NCBI GenBank assembly: GCA_946629525.1
Contig: CAMOXU010000023.1
Span: forward strand, 1 to 33,732
Origin: an uncultured Clostridia bacterium
GTDB lineage: Bacteria; Bacillota; Clostridia; Lachnospirales; Lachnospiraceae
Length of the DNA: 33,732 nucleotides
Reading direction: 5' to 3'
The notes beneath the pieces are model-generated. The model was not told the DNA's origin. It saw only the letters and a list, made by a program, of their open reading frames with translations, and ran no database searches. Each line of letters begins with the position of its first letter. Position 1 is the first letter of the stretch. The translations under genes and the position numbers were made by a program. Below, one piece after another: positions 8,092 through 16,596 of this stretch.

Positions 8092-8937
8092 AAACGTCTT
8101 CAGCCGGTCGATCTCCGCGGCCATCGTCTCCCGTCCGGTCTGATAGACACGGATGAGCTCCATCGGATCGTGCTCTGTCGAGCTGATGGCGAGCGGCTTC
8201 GGCGGACGGATGACGAACACATCCCCCTCCTGCTCCCGATTTCGGATGTAGGCGATCTCGTGGTTATATCTCCTGTAGCGGGTCTCGATCGCGTGTACGA
8301 CCGCCGGGTAGTCTGCGAGAAGTCTGCGGACTGTACCCATGTGCGACTGCGGCTTCTTGCGGTATTCGATGGGCTGGGTCAGGATGACGACATTTCTCTC
8401 ATATCCCTTCTTCTCCATGAATCCCAGCGGGACAGAGTCGCTGATCCCGCCGTCCAGAAGCGTCCAGTCGCGGATCTTTACCGGCTTTGAGACCAGGGGC
8501 ATGGAGGCCGAAGCCCGGATCCATTCGAGATCCTCCCCGAGACCGGTCGTTATTTTCCGGAAAACGGGCCGTCCCGTATTGAGGTCGGTGCAGCCGACGT
8601 AGAAATCCATCGGATTCTTCATGAAGGTCTCGGTATCGAAGCGGTCAAGTTCCCCCGGAATGCGGTAATAACAGAAATCGACCCCGTAGAGATCTCCTGT
8701 GCGGATGAGAGAACGGATCGAACGATATCTCCAGTCCTTTGCAAAGCGCAGGTTGTAGCGGATGGTCCGTCCGTGCTGTCTGGACTTTATGTTGATCCCG
8801 AAGCACGCGCCGGCGGAAATGCCGACCGCACCGTCAAAATCTGTGATTCCATATTCCATGAGAACGTCAAGTACGCCGGCGGTAAATATGCCGCGCATCG
8901 CGCCGCCCTCCATAACGAGTCCGGTCTTTCTGTTCAT
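8080..8937 (-). CDS. Patatin-like phospholipase
   Basis: A 285-residue serine hydrolase of the patatin family, with a Ser-Asp dyad acting on acyl lipids. The oxyanion motif GGAMRG follows the start, the nucleophile sits in VGISAGAC, and the catalytic Asp is in LLDGGISDS. The family is the YjjU/RssA-like bacterial type, in which the C-terminal third (EIAYIRNREQEGDVFVIRPP) is a separate conserved segment. No signal peptide is visible, so it is probably cytosolic or peripheral. It is on the same strand as the esterase upstream, but the 196-base gap (8938-9133) argues for separate expression or a loose operon. Its 3' end is embedded in a 41-bp tandem repeat. Confidence 0.9.
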   Translation of the reverse strand: MNRKTGLVMEGGAMRGIFTAGVLDVLMEYGITDFDGAVGISAGACFGINIKSRQHGRTIRYNLRFAKDWRYRSIRSLIRTGDLYGVDFCYYRIPGELDRFDTETFMKNPMDFYVGCTDLNTGRPVFRKITTGLGEDLEWIRASASMPLVSKPVKIRDWTLLDGGISDSVPLGFMEKKGYERNVVILTQPIEYRKKPQSHMGTVRRLLADYPAVVHAIETRYRRYNHEIAYIRNREQEGDVFVIRPPKPLAISSTEHDPMELIRVYQTGRETMAAEIDRLKTFLGR

Positions 8938-9133
8938 TAGGGGTACCTCTTCCGGTAAATATCTGTACAGTACTTTTCAGGTTTCTCACACTGCTGAAAA
9001 TGCTTCCAGCCTTCACTGTCCGTCAGGAAAGCCGAAGTCTTCCTGATGGTCAGCGTCAGGCGGGTGAGATATATTCGCAGGACGGTGACAGTGTCTCCGC
9101 AGTGCAGCAGCAGCCCGGCGGGGACGTTCTCCC

Positions 9134-9886
9134 TCAGGGATTGCCGAGCACATGCCCGAGGAAATAGGGCAGCTGCTTTCTCCACCAGGGCCAGTCGTGA
9201 TTGCAGTCGAATCCCCAGTAGTCGACCCAGGCCGGAATTCCCTTTTCTTTAAGGACGGCATCCATCTCCCGGGTGCTGGCGAGGAGCTCGTCCTCCCAGG
9301 CTCCCTGGCCGACGCAGAGAATAATGTTCGACTGCCTGTAGAGTTCCATATACGGATGATCCGCCGGCATGTTCCGGAGGAAGGTCACCGGTGAATTCTC
9401 GTAGGCGAGCGGATCCGATGCGTTCCTGAAGAACATATAGGCGTTGTACGCTCCGCTCAGGGAGATGCAGGTGTCAAAAAGGTCAGGACGGCGGAAGAAG
9501 AAGTTCGCGGCGTGAACGCCGCCCATGCTGCATCCGGTCGTCATGGCTTTTCCCTGTGCTTCCTTCCCGCACTTCGACTTTACGGAAGGCAGGAACTCGT
9601 CCGTGATATATGCAAACCAGCGCTCCTGCGAGAGGAGACGCTCGTGCATATCCCGGTCTTCTGCGGACCAGGATTCCCAGTCATTTCCGTCCGGACAGGC
9701 CAGACGAATCATTCCGGCGTCGATCCAGGGAGCGCAGACATCCGTCATCTTAAAATTTGCAAAATCATAGTATCGGCCGTTCTGGGAAGGAAACGCGATG
9801 AGGAGTTTTCCCCTCTCGCCGTAGAGGGTATATTCCATATCCCGGCCCAGCTTTTCGCTGTATTCTTTAAAATACTGTTCTTTCAA
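9134..9886 (-). CDS. Putative esterase (alpha/beta hydrolase, esterase-D/PF00756 type)
   Basis: A 250-residue alpha/beta hydrolase. The nucleophile elbow GCSMGGVHAANFFFRRPDLF and the C-terminal FDCNHDWPWWRKQL (catalytic His) are those of the esterase/acyltransferase family that includes S-formylglutathione hydrolase and mycolyltransferases. There is no signal peptide. The substrate cannot be read from the sequence. It starts 16 bases after the stop of the ATP-grasp gene on the same strand, so the two very probably form one operon and act on the same molecule, for example a ligase product and its hydrolase. Confidence 0.82.
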   Translation of the reverse strand: MKEQYFKEYSEKLGRDMEYTLYGERGKLLIAFPSQNGRYYDFANFKMTDVCAPWIDAGMIRLACPDGNDWESWSAEDRDMHERLLSQERWFAYITDEFLPSVKSKCGKEAQGKAMTTGCSMGGVHAANFFFRRPDLFDTCISLSGAYNAYMFFRNASDPLAYENSPVTFLRNMPADHPYMELYRQSNIILCVGQGAWEDELLASTREMDAVLKEKGIPAWVDYWGFDCNHDWPWWRKQLPYFLGHVLGNP

Positions 9887-9902
9887 AAGAGACTCCTTTC
9901 GA

Positions 9903-11093
9903 TCACGCCCGGGTCAGCGCATAGGCGATGAATTCCTCCGCCTCCTTCTCGCTTCCGAGCTTTGCGGTATACATCTGATTGCCCATCGCCCCGGAGAGGA
10001 TCTCGGGGATCCGCTCGCACATCACCATGTTCGCACCGTAACGGGCCAGGATCTCCTCGTGGGAGTGTACATAGCTCCTTCCGTCGCGGCGGCTGGCGTA
10101 TACGCAGCAGTATTCCCTGTCAGAGGACGGGAAAATACGGCTGTCCGTGGTGACCATATCCGCCCAGATCTGATAGACGTCGATGCTGTGGGCATAATTC
10201 ATCATGTCCGGCGTATATCCGCCTGCAGGCCGCATGTTGACCTCGAGGCCGACGTAATCACCGCGCTTTCCGATGCCGGGCTTATCCTTCGTGAGACGGA
10301 AGAACTCCAGGTGGACGAACCGACGGTCGGCGCCGAAGGCCTTGACGGTCGCGCGCCCTGCCTTTTTAAGACCTTCCGGGACTTCCCCCGCAACGTAGTA
10401 GGCAAGTTCCAGCTCGTCGTTCACAATATCCATGATCGAAGGCGGCCAGCTGGTCATGGACTCGAAGAGCGGGTCTCCGTGCGAGTCCGTGATCGCGTCG
10501 TAGGAGAGCAGATCGCCCTCTATGAATTCCTCCATGAGGTAGGAGACCGGCCGCTCTACGGCGAAGAAGTCCCCGAGCTCCTTATCATTTGTTATTTTGT
10601 GGGTGTCGGATGCGCCGACACCGATATCGGGCTTAATGATGATGGGATATCCGACCTCGCGGACGAATTCCAGGGCGTCCGGAAGGGTCGCCGCGAGATG
10701 GCAGCGGGCGGACGGAACGCCGGCCTTCCTGTAGTTCTCCTTCATCGCGGATTTATGCTTGAAGCTTCCGATCCGGTCGTACTGGATCCCTGTCGTGATA
10801 TGGAAGTCCGTGCGCAGACGGGCATCCTGTTCGAGCCAGTACTCGTTGTTGGATTCGAGCCAGTCGATCTTCCCGTATTTGAAGGAAAAGAAAGCGACTG
10901 CGCGGAAGACCTCATCATAGTTCTCCAGCGAGTCCACTTTATAGTATTCAGTCAGGGAATTCTTCAGACAATCTTCGAGGGCGTCATAGGGGGCGTCACC
11001 GATTCCGAGAACATTCACGCCGTTCTTCTTCAGCCGGTCACAGAAATTCCAGTAGGTATGAGGGAACTGCGGAGATATAAAAATGAAATTCAT
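9903..11093 (-). CDS. ATP-grasp ligase, carbamoyl-phosphate-synthase-like
   Basis: A 396-residue ATP-grasp enzyme, which typically forms an acyl-phosphate from a carboxylate and couples it to an amine. The N-terminal MNFIFISPQFPHTYWNFC starts a Rossmann-like pre-ATP-grasp domain. The ATP-binding core has GYPIIIKPDIGVGA, then MEEFIEGDLLSYDAI, and the metal-binding EVNMRPAGGYTPDMMNYA near residue 290. The last ~90 residues form a C-terminal cap. The substrate is unknown; I see no carrier protein or peptide precursor beside it. The downstream esterase is 16 bases away. Upstream is a 467-base gap shared with the divergent marR gene. Confidence 0.85.
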   Translation of the reverse strand: MNFIFISPQFPHTYWNFCDRLKKNGVNVLGIGDAPYDALEDCLKNSLTEYYKVDSLENYDEVFRAVAFFSFKYGKIDWLESNNEYWLEQDARLRTDFHITTGIQYDRIGSFKHKSAMKENYRKAGVPSARCHLAATLPDALEFVREVGYPIIIKPDIGVGASDTHKITNDKELGDFFAVERPVSYLMEEFIEGDLLSYDAITDSHGDPLFESMTSWPPSIMDIVNDELELAYYVAGEVPEGLKKAGRATVKAFGADRRFVHLEFFRLTKDKPGIGKRGDYVGLEVNMRPAGGYTPDMMNYAHSIDVYQIWADMVTTDSRIFPSSDREYCCVYASRRDGRSYVHSHEEILARYGANMVMCERIPEILSGAMGNQMYTAKLGSEKEAEEFIAYALTRA

Positions 11094-11560
11094 GATATTT
11101 CTCCTCCTTTATCTGATCATACAGCCAGGCGTTTGCGATACGCCGTACTTACACAATTGCATTTTGTACACAGTTTCGCAATCACCTGATCATGCAGTGG
11201 TGAGGCTGCATTCAGAAAATGTATATGGGTCGAGACCCAGAATATAAGTATAGCCTATCGGAAGTTGCGAAGCAACTCCGGATAAATGTACAAATTTTTC
11301 GGCCTGACCTGCGGCGGTCAGGCTCGCGAAGCGTTTCCGAAAATGCAGCTTATCGGCAGATTTTAAGATCATCTGGTCCACAGAACGGCTCCGATAATGA
11401 AGCGGACCGGCAGAACTATAATCATCGGGTCCGCGGACCGGTTCAATTATTTATATATTTTATGCCCAAACCGGCTTTTTTATGGTATACTGACATCGAG
11501 AGCAAAATTTGGCTGATTTTCTGCAAAATATTACTGATTAGCGGGACCGGGGGAAATCAT
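11094..11560. other. Divergent intergenic region with hairpins
   Basis: No gene is supported in these 467 bases. They hold hairpin repeat F copy 1 (11256-11284), a GCCTGACC/GGTCAGGC hairpin (11302-11323), an AT-rich stretch (about 11440-11470) and a possible -10 box TATACT (11486-11491) for marR, whose -35 is not convincing. The promoter for the minus-strand ATP-grasp operon should also lie here but I cannot place it. Confidence 0.6.
11256..11284. repeat. Hairpin repeat F, copy 1
   Basis: A 29-base imperfect palindrome with a GCGAAGC centre, a sequence known to make unusually stable small hairpins. The reverse complement of 17313-17341 matches it at 25 of 29 positions, so the element is dispersed. 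Confidence 0.8.
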
Positions 11561-12028
11561 ATGACTTGTGAGCAGGCATTTGAAAATGTTTACACAAAGT
11601 TTAAGATGCACTTTTACAGAGGGGTATTCGGAGAATTCAGTGACAGGGATTCCGGCCTGACGACGGTGGAAACATTCTGTATGGAAGTGATCTTCGCCAT
11701 GGACAGACCTACCATCAATGAATTTTCCAATTATATCAGGATCTCGCAGCCTAACGCCGCGTACAAAGTCAATAACCTCGTGAGGAAAGGGTATCTGAGG
11801 AAGGTCCAGTCCGAGAAGGATAAGCGGGAATATTTTCTTGAGGTGACCCGGAAGTATCTGGATTATCAGAACATCAGCAACGCATACATGCGTCTCGTGG
11901 AGCAGAGGATACTGGAGCGGCTGAGTAAGGAGCAGCTCGCAAATCTTACCGAGACTCTGCAGATCATTTCAGAGGAGCTGATGCCGGAAGTGCCGGACTA
12001 CAGGAAGAAGAGAACGGAAGAAGACTGA
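11561..12028 (+). CDS. MarR-family transcriptional regulator
   Basis: A 155-residue winged-helix regulator. The region around residues 45-100 (TINEFSNYIRISQPNAAYKVNNLVRKGYLRKVQSEKDKREYFLEVT) has the helix-turn-helix plus wing layout of MarR proteins, with the D-K-R-E wing motif. Long helices on both sides (including RILERLSKEQLANLTETLQI) would form the dimer interface. The start is ATG 11561 after GGGGGA; the frame upstream is open but contains hairpins and no ribosome site. It is divergent to the ATP-grasp/esterase operon and may regulate it; that is inference from position only. Its 3' end is followed by a 38-bp tandem repeat and a terminator. Confidence 0.85.
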   Translation: MTCEQAFENVYTKFKMHFYRGVFGEFSDRDSGLTTVETFCMEVIFAMDRPTINEFSNYIRISQPNAAYKVNNLVRKGYLRKVQSEKDKREYFLEVTRKYLDYQNISNAYMRLVEQRILERLSKEQLANLTETLQIISEELMPEVPDYRKKRTEED

Positions 12029-12030
12029 GC

Positions 12031-12136
12031 GGTATTCTGAGCCGGAAGTGAAAAGAAAAAGGCCTGACGGTATTCTGAGCCGGAAGTGAAAAGAAAAAGC
12101 CTGGCGGTATTCTGTGTTAGGAATTGAAAAGAAGAA
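12031..12136 (+). repeat. 37-38-bp tandem repeat after marR
   Basis: Units beginning GGTATTCTGAGCCGGAAGTG start at 12031 and 12069, and a diverged third starts at 12106. The first two are identical over 30 bases. The array begins two bases after the marR stop. Confidence 0.9.
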
Positions 12137-12175
12137 GCATCCGAATTTCTTCGTGTGCTGCATAAACGGTAAAAG

Positions 12176-12203
12176 AAAACGGGCTGTCGCAGCCCGTTTT
12201 TTT
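12176..12203 (+). terminator. Rho-independent terminator for marR
   Basis: ACGGGCT and AGCCCGT flank a GTCGC loop, preceded by A and followed by seven T. It is A-flanked on the left, so it may also work in the minus direction. Confidence 0.92.
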
Positions 12204-12340
12204 AATTACATAGGAAATTTCTCCGAATTTCCTATGTAATTAAAACGCTCCGCGAGGATGCGACTGGTGCGCATCTGAAAGCGCAAGCTGACGCTTGCGC
12301 GCACCAGCGCGCAAAGAGCCGCAATGCGGCTCTTTGTTCT
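12200..12340. repeat. Cluster of three or more hairpins downstream of marR
   Basis: 12200-12245 is a perfect 20-bp inverted repeat (TTTTAATTACATAGGAAATT and complement) with a 6-base loop. About 12262-12306 is a compound hairpin: outer CTGGTGC/GCACCAG and inner GCGCAAGC/GCTTGCGC around TGAC. About 12314-12337 pairs AAAGAGCCGC with GCGGCTCTTT. Together with the marR terminator they give four adjacent hairpins in a 165-base stretch with no supported gene. Confidence 0.85.
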
Positions 12341-12365
12341 ATATACAGGAGCGTCTTTCGCGTCC

Positions 12366-12430
12366 TGCCGCGCCGCGCAGAGTGCGAAGCACCCTCCCAT
12401 TTGCCCGGCTGCGATCCGACGGAGGCTTAT
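12366..12430 (-). repeat. Dispersed repeat module Y, copy 2
   Basis: The reverse complement of 3185-3249 with four mismatches in 65. It starts at the stop codon of the DUF2974 gene (stop at 12427-12429) and runs downstream of it. As in copy 1, it adjoins a run of hairpins. Confidence 0.85.
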
Positions 12431-13629
12431 GAGTCCGGAAGTGGAGAATTTCGGTCATTCACAGGATCTTCCGATGGCTCTTCTTTCTCCTCCTTATCCG
12501 GCTCGTCCAACGGAAGATGCAGGGTCTTGCGGATATTGATCTCCTGTCTTTCCACCCACTGGTCAAAAAGGATCTTCAGAAGGGACTTTACGGCATCGCT
12601 GGTCTTCGGATTCAGCGTGTTCAGCTTTCCGAACATGGCGGTATATGCTTTCATTCCCAGATCGCTGATACGACTGAGATGCTTCTCGCCGGAGGCTTCC
12701 AGAACGGAGAAGAGGTCGTTGATGAAGGCCTCCCTGCCGGGAAGGTCGATCGACTCGATCCAGTCATTGAAGGTCGACTCAAAGAGGGTCGAGGTGCTTC
12801 CCCGCTCGGGAACATTTGTGAAATCAGTGCCGACCAGCTCCCAGGTCATCGGATTGTGCTGCAGAAGTCCGTTCGCGGAGCTTTTTACAATCAGCGGCTC
12901 AACAGTATGACCGAGAAGCACCCCGATCACGGAGGAGACCGGGATCACGCGGCGGATCCGGGAGCTGATCATATCGAGAGCCCCGTTCCGGATGAATGAC
13001 TGATTGAAGCCGGGCCCGTCAAAGTCATAGATATTCTCGATCCGGTCGCGGATCGTCCTGTGGCACAGGGCCCCGGCGCAGACGGCCAGATGCCCGCCCT
13101 TGGAGTGCCCTCCGATGCGCACGGGGGTTCCGGGCGATTTCCGCATGCGGTTCAGGTAGATGACGGAAACAGCCTCCGCCGGAACAGTCTGGAAGCTCAA
13201 GTTGAAGTCTTCCTTCCAGCCCGCGACCGTGTCGTCCGTCCCGCGGAAGGAAATGAAAGGCACCCCGTCGTCGGTCACGATCTCCACTGCGGAGAACTGC
13301 AGGGCCTTCTCCTGATCGACGATATTGACATAGTTTTTGAGGACGGCATTCTTGAAACGGTCTGTACCGGCCATGCCGAGAAGGACTTTCGGCGCCCAGT
13401 TGATGAACGATTTGTCCGCATCTAGCTCTTCCTGAGAGTGCATTTCAAAAAAACGCTCACAGGCTTCGGCGAGAGAGACCTCTCCGTCCGGCTCGTCCGG
13501 CCCGGGAACGATCCCGTCGAAATTTGCATAGGACAGCGACGAGAGAAGAAGCGCGTCTATCTGGTTGAATGGATCCCGGGAGAATGTGAGATCTCCTCTC
13601 CAGTCAAGATAATCAATAATATTTCCCAT
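12427..13629 (-). CDS. Mbeg1-like / DUF2974 alpha-beta hydrolase
   Basis: A 400-residue protein of the DUF2974 (Mbeg1-like) lipase-type family. The N-terminal GNIIDYLDWRGDLTF and FNQIDALLLSSLSY are hallmarks. The nucleophile elbow is GGHSKGGHLAVCAG (Ser around 195), preceded by SFRGTDDTVAGWKEDFNL, which resembles class 3 lipases. A DGPGF motif follows. The C-terminal ~30 residues are acidic and low-complexity. No signal peptide is visible and the natural substrate is unknown; a lipid ester is likely from the family. ATG 13629 is preceded by GAAGG. The gene converges on marR with hairpins between, and is divergent to the EamA transporter. Confidence 0.85.
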   Translation of the reverse strand: MGNIIDYLDWRGDLTFSRDPFNQIDALLLSSLSYANFDGIVPGPDEPDGEVSLAEACERFFEMHSQEELDADKSFINWAPKVLLGMAGTDRFKNAVLKNYVNIVDQEKALQFSAVEIVTDDGVPFISFRGTDDTVAGWKEDFNLSFQTVPAEAVSVIYLNRMRKSPGTPVRIGGHSKGGHLAVCAGALCHRTIRDRIENIYDFDGPGFNQSFIRNGALDMISSRIRRVIPVSSVIGVLLGHTVEPLIVKSSANGLLQHNPMTWELVGTDFTNVPERGSTSTLFESTFNDWIESIDLPGREAFINDLFSVLEASGEKHLSRISDLGMKAYTAMFGKLNTLNPKTSDAVKSLLKILFDQWVERQEINIRKTLHLPLDEPDKEEKEEPSEDPVNDRNSPLPDS

Positions 13630-13767
13630 AACTTACCTTCGGATACAGATTTTAAAGTTTTCCGGCTCCATAAAGACATTCTTATCATAGCACCTCTTTT
13701 CGGCGGACGACAACAGGGAGAAGAATACGATGAAGGCCGGCTGCACTCTGCGCGTGTAGATTGAATG

Positions 13768-13799
13768 ATTTCACGAGTATTGTGCGATGAAGAATAAAA
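13768..13799 (+). repeat. Dispersed repeat module X, copy in the hydrolase/EamA gap
   Basis: This 32-base segment (TTCACGAGTATTG...) matches the reverse complement of 3086-3117 with two mismatches. It lies in the 372-base divergent gap 13630-14001, where I see no gene. The same gap holds GCACTCTGCGCG at about 13743, a piece that also occurs inside module Y. Confidence 0.85.
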
Positions 13800-14001
13800 A
13801 GAGGTACTTTGGCACGCGTTGTAGAAGAAACGGATTGTCTCAGCAAATCAACGTATGATAGAATGTTTTTCGATTATGATTCTTTAGTGCGGCAAACTGT
13901 GACTCCAGCCGGTCAGCCCGGCGGTGCGGAAGTCCGGGAAAAATGAAGAAGCGGCGTGGAACGCCAGAGAGACGGCGCACCGGGGAAGTCATGGAGGTCA
14001 T

Positions 14002-14904
14002 ATGGAGAAAAAACTTGATAAACGGGGAGAGATCCTGCATACGCTGGCCCTCCTCGTCTGTGCCGCGATCTGGGGCTCGGCCTTCGTTGCGCAGAGCGTC
14101 GGAGCGGAATATGTCGGCGCGTTTACATTTCTTGCAGTCCGCAACTGGATCGCGGTCGCATTCCTCGTGCCCGTCATACTCGTGCGGGATACGATTCTGA
14201 AAAAGAAAGGGAGACCTTCCCTTCGTCCTGCCAACAGGACACAGAGGCGGTTCCTGCTCATGGGAGGAGCTGCCTGCGGATTCTTCTTATGCGCGGCCAG
14301 CGCATTTCAACAGGTCGGGATCCTATATACGACGACAGCCAAGGCGGGTTTCATCACAGCCCTTTATGTTGTGTGCGTGCCGATTTTTGCCATTTTCTTC
14401 GGGAAAAGGGTAAAGAGCCGGATCTGGCTCTGCGTTGCGCTCGCGGTCGCAGGTCTGTACCTGCTCTGCATTCGCGAAGAGCTCATTCTGTCCTTCGGGG
14501 ACGGGCTCGTGCTTGTCTGTGCGCTCCTCTTTACGTGCCAGATCATGACGGTCGACCACTTTGCACCGCATGTGGATACTGTCAGACTTTCGCAGACACA
14601 GTTCCTCGTCACGGCCCTGCTGTCCACGATCTGCATGTTCCTGTTCGAGAAACCGGAGATGGAGCCGCTCATCATGGCGCTCCCCTCCATCGCCTATGCG
14701 GGCGTGATGAGCAGCGGAGTCGCCTACACGCTGCAGATCATCGGCCAGCAGAATCTGAACCCGGCGATCGCGTCAATCACGATGAGCCTTGAGAGCGTCT
14801 TTGCGGCGCTTGCCGGATGGCTCATCCTCGGCCAGGCGATGACGACCAGAGAATTATCCGGCTGCGTCCTCATGTTTGCCGCAATTCTGCTTGCACAGCT
14901 TTAA
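14002..14904 (+). CDS. EamA/DMT-family transporter
   Basis: A 300-residue integral membrane protein with ten predicted helices, made of two EamA repeats. The first contains AAIWGSAFVAQS and the second ends with SLESVFAALAGWLILGQ, both family signatures. These carriers export metabolites or amino acids by proton exchange; the substrate is not evident. ATG 14002 is preceded by GGAGGT; an open frame extends to 13924 without a ribosome site. It is followed 78 bases later by the cardiolipin synthase on the same strand. Confidence 0.9.
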   Translation: MEKKLDKRGEILHTLALLVCAAIWGSAFVAQSVGAEYVGAFTFLAVRNWIAVAFLVPVILVRDTILKKKGRPSLRPANRTQRRFLLMGGAACGFFLCAASAFQQVGILYTTTAKAGFITALYVVCVPIFAIFFGKRVKSRIWLCVALAVAGLYLLCIREELILSFGDGLVLVCALLFTCQIMTVDHFAPHVDTVRLSQTQFLVTALLSTICMFLFEKPEMEPLIMALPSIAYAGVMSSGVAYTLQIIGQQNLNPAIASITMSLESVFAALAGWLILGQAMTTRELSGCVLMFAAILLAQL

Positions 14905-14982
14905 AGATTTCGGACAACACTTCCTTCCCGGATCATCTGATCGCGGAGGGAAGGCTGCACATGTTCAGAGGAGAATTGATCA

Positions 14983-16542
14983 ATGAAAAGTACGCGAACG
15001 GTTGAAAAAAAGAGCGAGGTCAGGAACGGCTTATTCAGGCTTCTCTTCGTCGGAGTTGCGGCGATCGTCCAGATCGCATGGGTGGGCTTCCTGCTCTCCT
15101 ATGTCAATGAAAAGTATCCGGTCACGGTCGTGCTCACGGATTTTCTCGCGCTGGCGGTCGTGATCGCCCTTTACAGCCGGCATGTCAATTCGGCGATGAA
15201 GATGCCCTGGATCATGCTGATCCTTTCGTTCCCGATCCTTGGACTGGTCTTTTACCTTGAGGTCGGCATGTCCGGCGCGAACAAGGCGATGGAACGGCGT
15301 TTCGGAAAATGCAGGGAAGTGATGAATCCTCTTTTCCCCGACCGGCACGAGGTCGTGGAGAAGCTCAGTCAGGAGAACCTGTCGGTAGCCAATCAGTTCA
15401 GATACCTGCAGGATGTTGCCGGATTTCCGGCATATGACAATTCCGACGTGGAATTCTTCTCTGAAGCTGCCGATGCGTTCGAGCGGCAGAAGGAGGAGCT
15501 TCGGAAGGCGGAGCATTTCATTTTCATGGAGTACTTCGCAATCGAAGATGCGGAGGCCTTCGCGGGAGTGCATGAGATCCTCAGGGAGCGGGCAGCGGCG
15601 GGCGCCGAAGTCCGGCTCTTCTACGACGACGTCGGAAGCATCAGCTTCATCAACACGGACTTCGTGGACCGCATGGAGGCGGACGGGATCCAGTGCCGCG
15701 TGTTCAATCAGCTCTTCCTGCTCTTCAACATGTTCATGAATCACAGAGACCACCGCAAGATGACGATCATCGACGGAAAAGTCGCGTTCACGGGTGGATA
15801 CAATCTCGCGAACGAGTATTTCAACATCACGCATCCCTACGGACAGTGGAAGGATACGGGGATCATGATCCGCGGTGACGCGGTACAGAGCTTTACCATC
15901 ATGTTCCTGCAGATGTGGAATGCGATCCGTTCTGAGAGGCTTGACGAGGCGAGCTTCATCAAATACTTCCCGAAGATCGAATACGAATCGAAGGAGAAGG
16001 GATATTTCCTGCCCTACTGGGACAGCCCGATGGATGAGGAGCGCATCGGGGAAAATGTCTACATGAACGTCCTGAACGGGGCGGAGCGTTACGCCTACTT
16101 TACAACGCCGTATCTGATCATCACAGACGAGCTTTCCCAGGCCTTCGTACTGGCAGCCAAGCGCGGGGTGGACGTGAGGATCATCACCCCCGGCATCCCG
16201 GACAAGAAGCTCATCTTCCAGATGACGAGGTCTTACTACGGTCAGCTGGTCGAAGCCGGTGTCAGGATCTATGAATATACTCCGGGATTCATTCATTCGA
16301 AGCAGTCTGTCTCGGACGACCGGATCGCGACCTGCGGGACGATCAATATGGACTACAGGAGCCTGTACCATCATTTTGAGATGGGCACGCTCATGCACGG
16401 ATTCAAGGCAATTGACGATATTAAGAAGGATTTCGAGGATCTCTTCGGACAGTGCGAGGAGGTCACGGAAAAATATAAGAACAGATCAACGGCAAAGAAG
16501 ACCGGTCAGCTCCTGCTCAGACTGATCTCGCCGCTGGCATGA
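14983..16542 (+). CDS. cls: Cardiolipin synthase (phospholipase D family)
   Basis: A 519-residue membrane enzyme that condenses two phosphatidylglycerols into cardiolipin and glycerol. Two N-terminal helices (around residues 20-42 and 46-66) plus a third segment (WIMLILSFPILGLVFYL) anchor it. Two HKD motifs follow: HRKMTIID near 260 and HSKQSVSD near 435, each followed by the GG/GT-N-M/L pattern (GGYNLANEY, GTINMDYRS). The length matches Cls of Gram-positive bacteria. ATG 14983 follows GAGGAG. The gene may be co-transcribed with the EamA gene. Confidence 0.92.
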   Translation: MKSTRTVEKKSEVRNGLFRLLFVGVAAIVQIAWVGFLLSYVNEKYPVTVVLTDFLALAVVIALYSRHVNSAMKMPWIMLILSFPILGLVFYLEVGMSGANKAMERRFGKCREVMNPLFPDRHEVVEKLSQENLSVANQFRYLQDVAGFPAYDNSDVEFFSEAADAFERQKEELRKAEHFIFMEYFAIEDAEAFAGVHEILRERAAAGAEVRLFYDDVGSISFINTDFVDRMEADGIQCRVFNQLFLLFNMFMNHRDHRKMTIIDGKVAFTGGYNLANEYFNITHPYGQWKDTGIMIRGDAVQSFTIMFLQMWNAIRSERLDEASFIKYFPKIEYESKEKGYFLPYWDSPMDEERIGENVYMNVLNGAERYAYFTTPYLIITDELSQAFVLAAKRGVDVRIITPGIPDKKLIFQMTRSYYGQLVEAGVRIYEYTPGFIHSKQSVSDDRIATCGTINMDYRSLYHHFEMGTLMHGFKAIDDIKKDFEDLFGQCEEVTEKYKNRSTAKKTGQLLLRLISPLA

Positions 16543-16596
16543 TGAAGAGCGCAGAACAAAGCCGCAGGGCAAGAGGAAGGGTACCGGAACATAATA

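Noticed and set aside
15031-16398. 455-codon minus-strand open frame antisense to cardiolipin synthase
   Set aside because: Both HKD motifs are on the plus strand; the antisense product is Asp/Arg/His-rich without recognisable domains.
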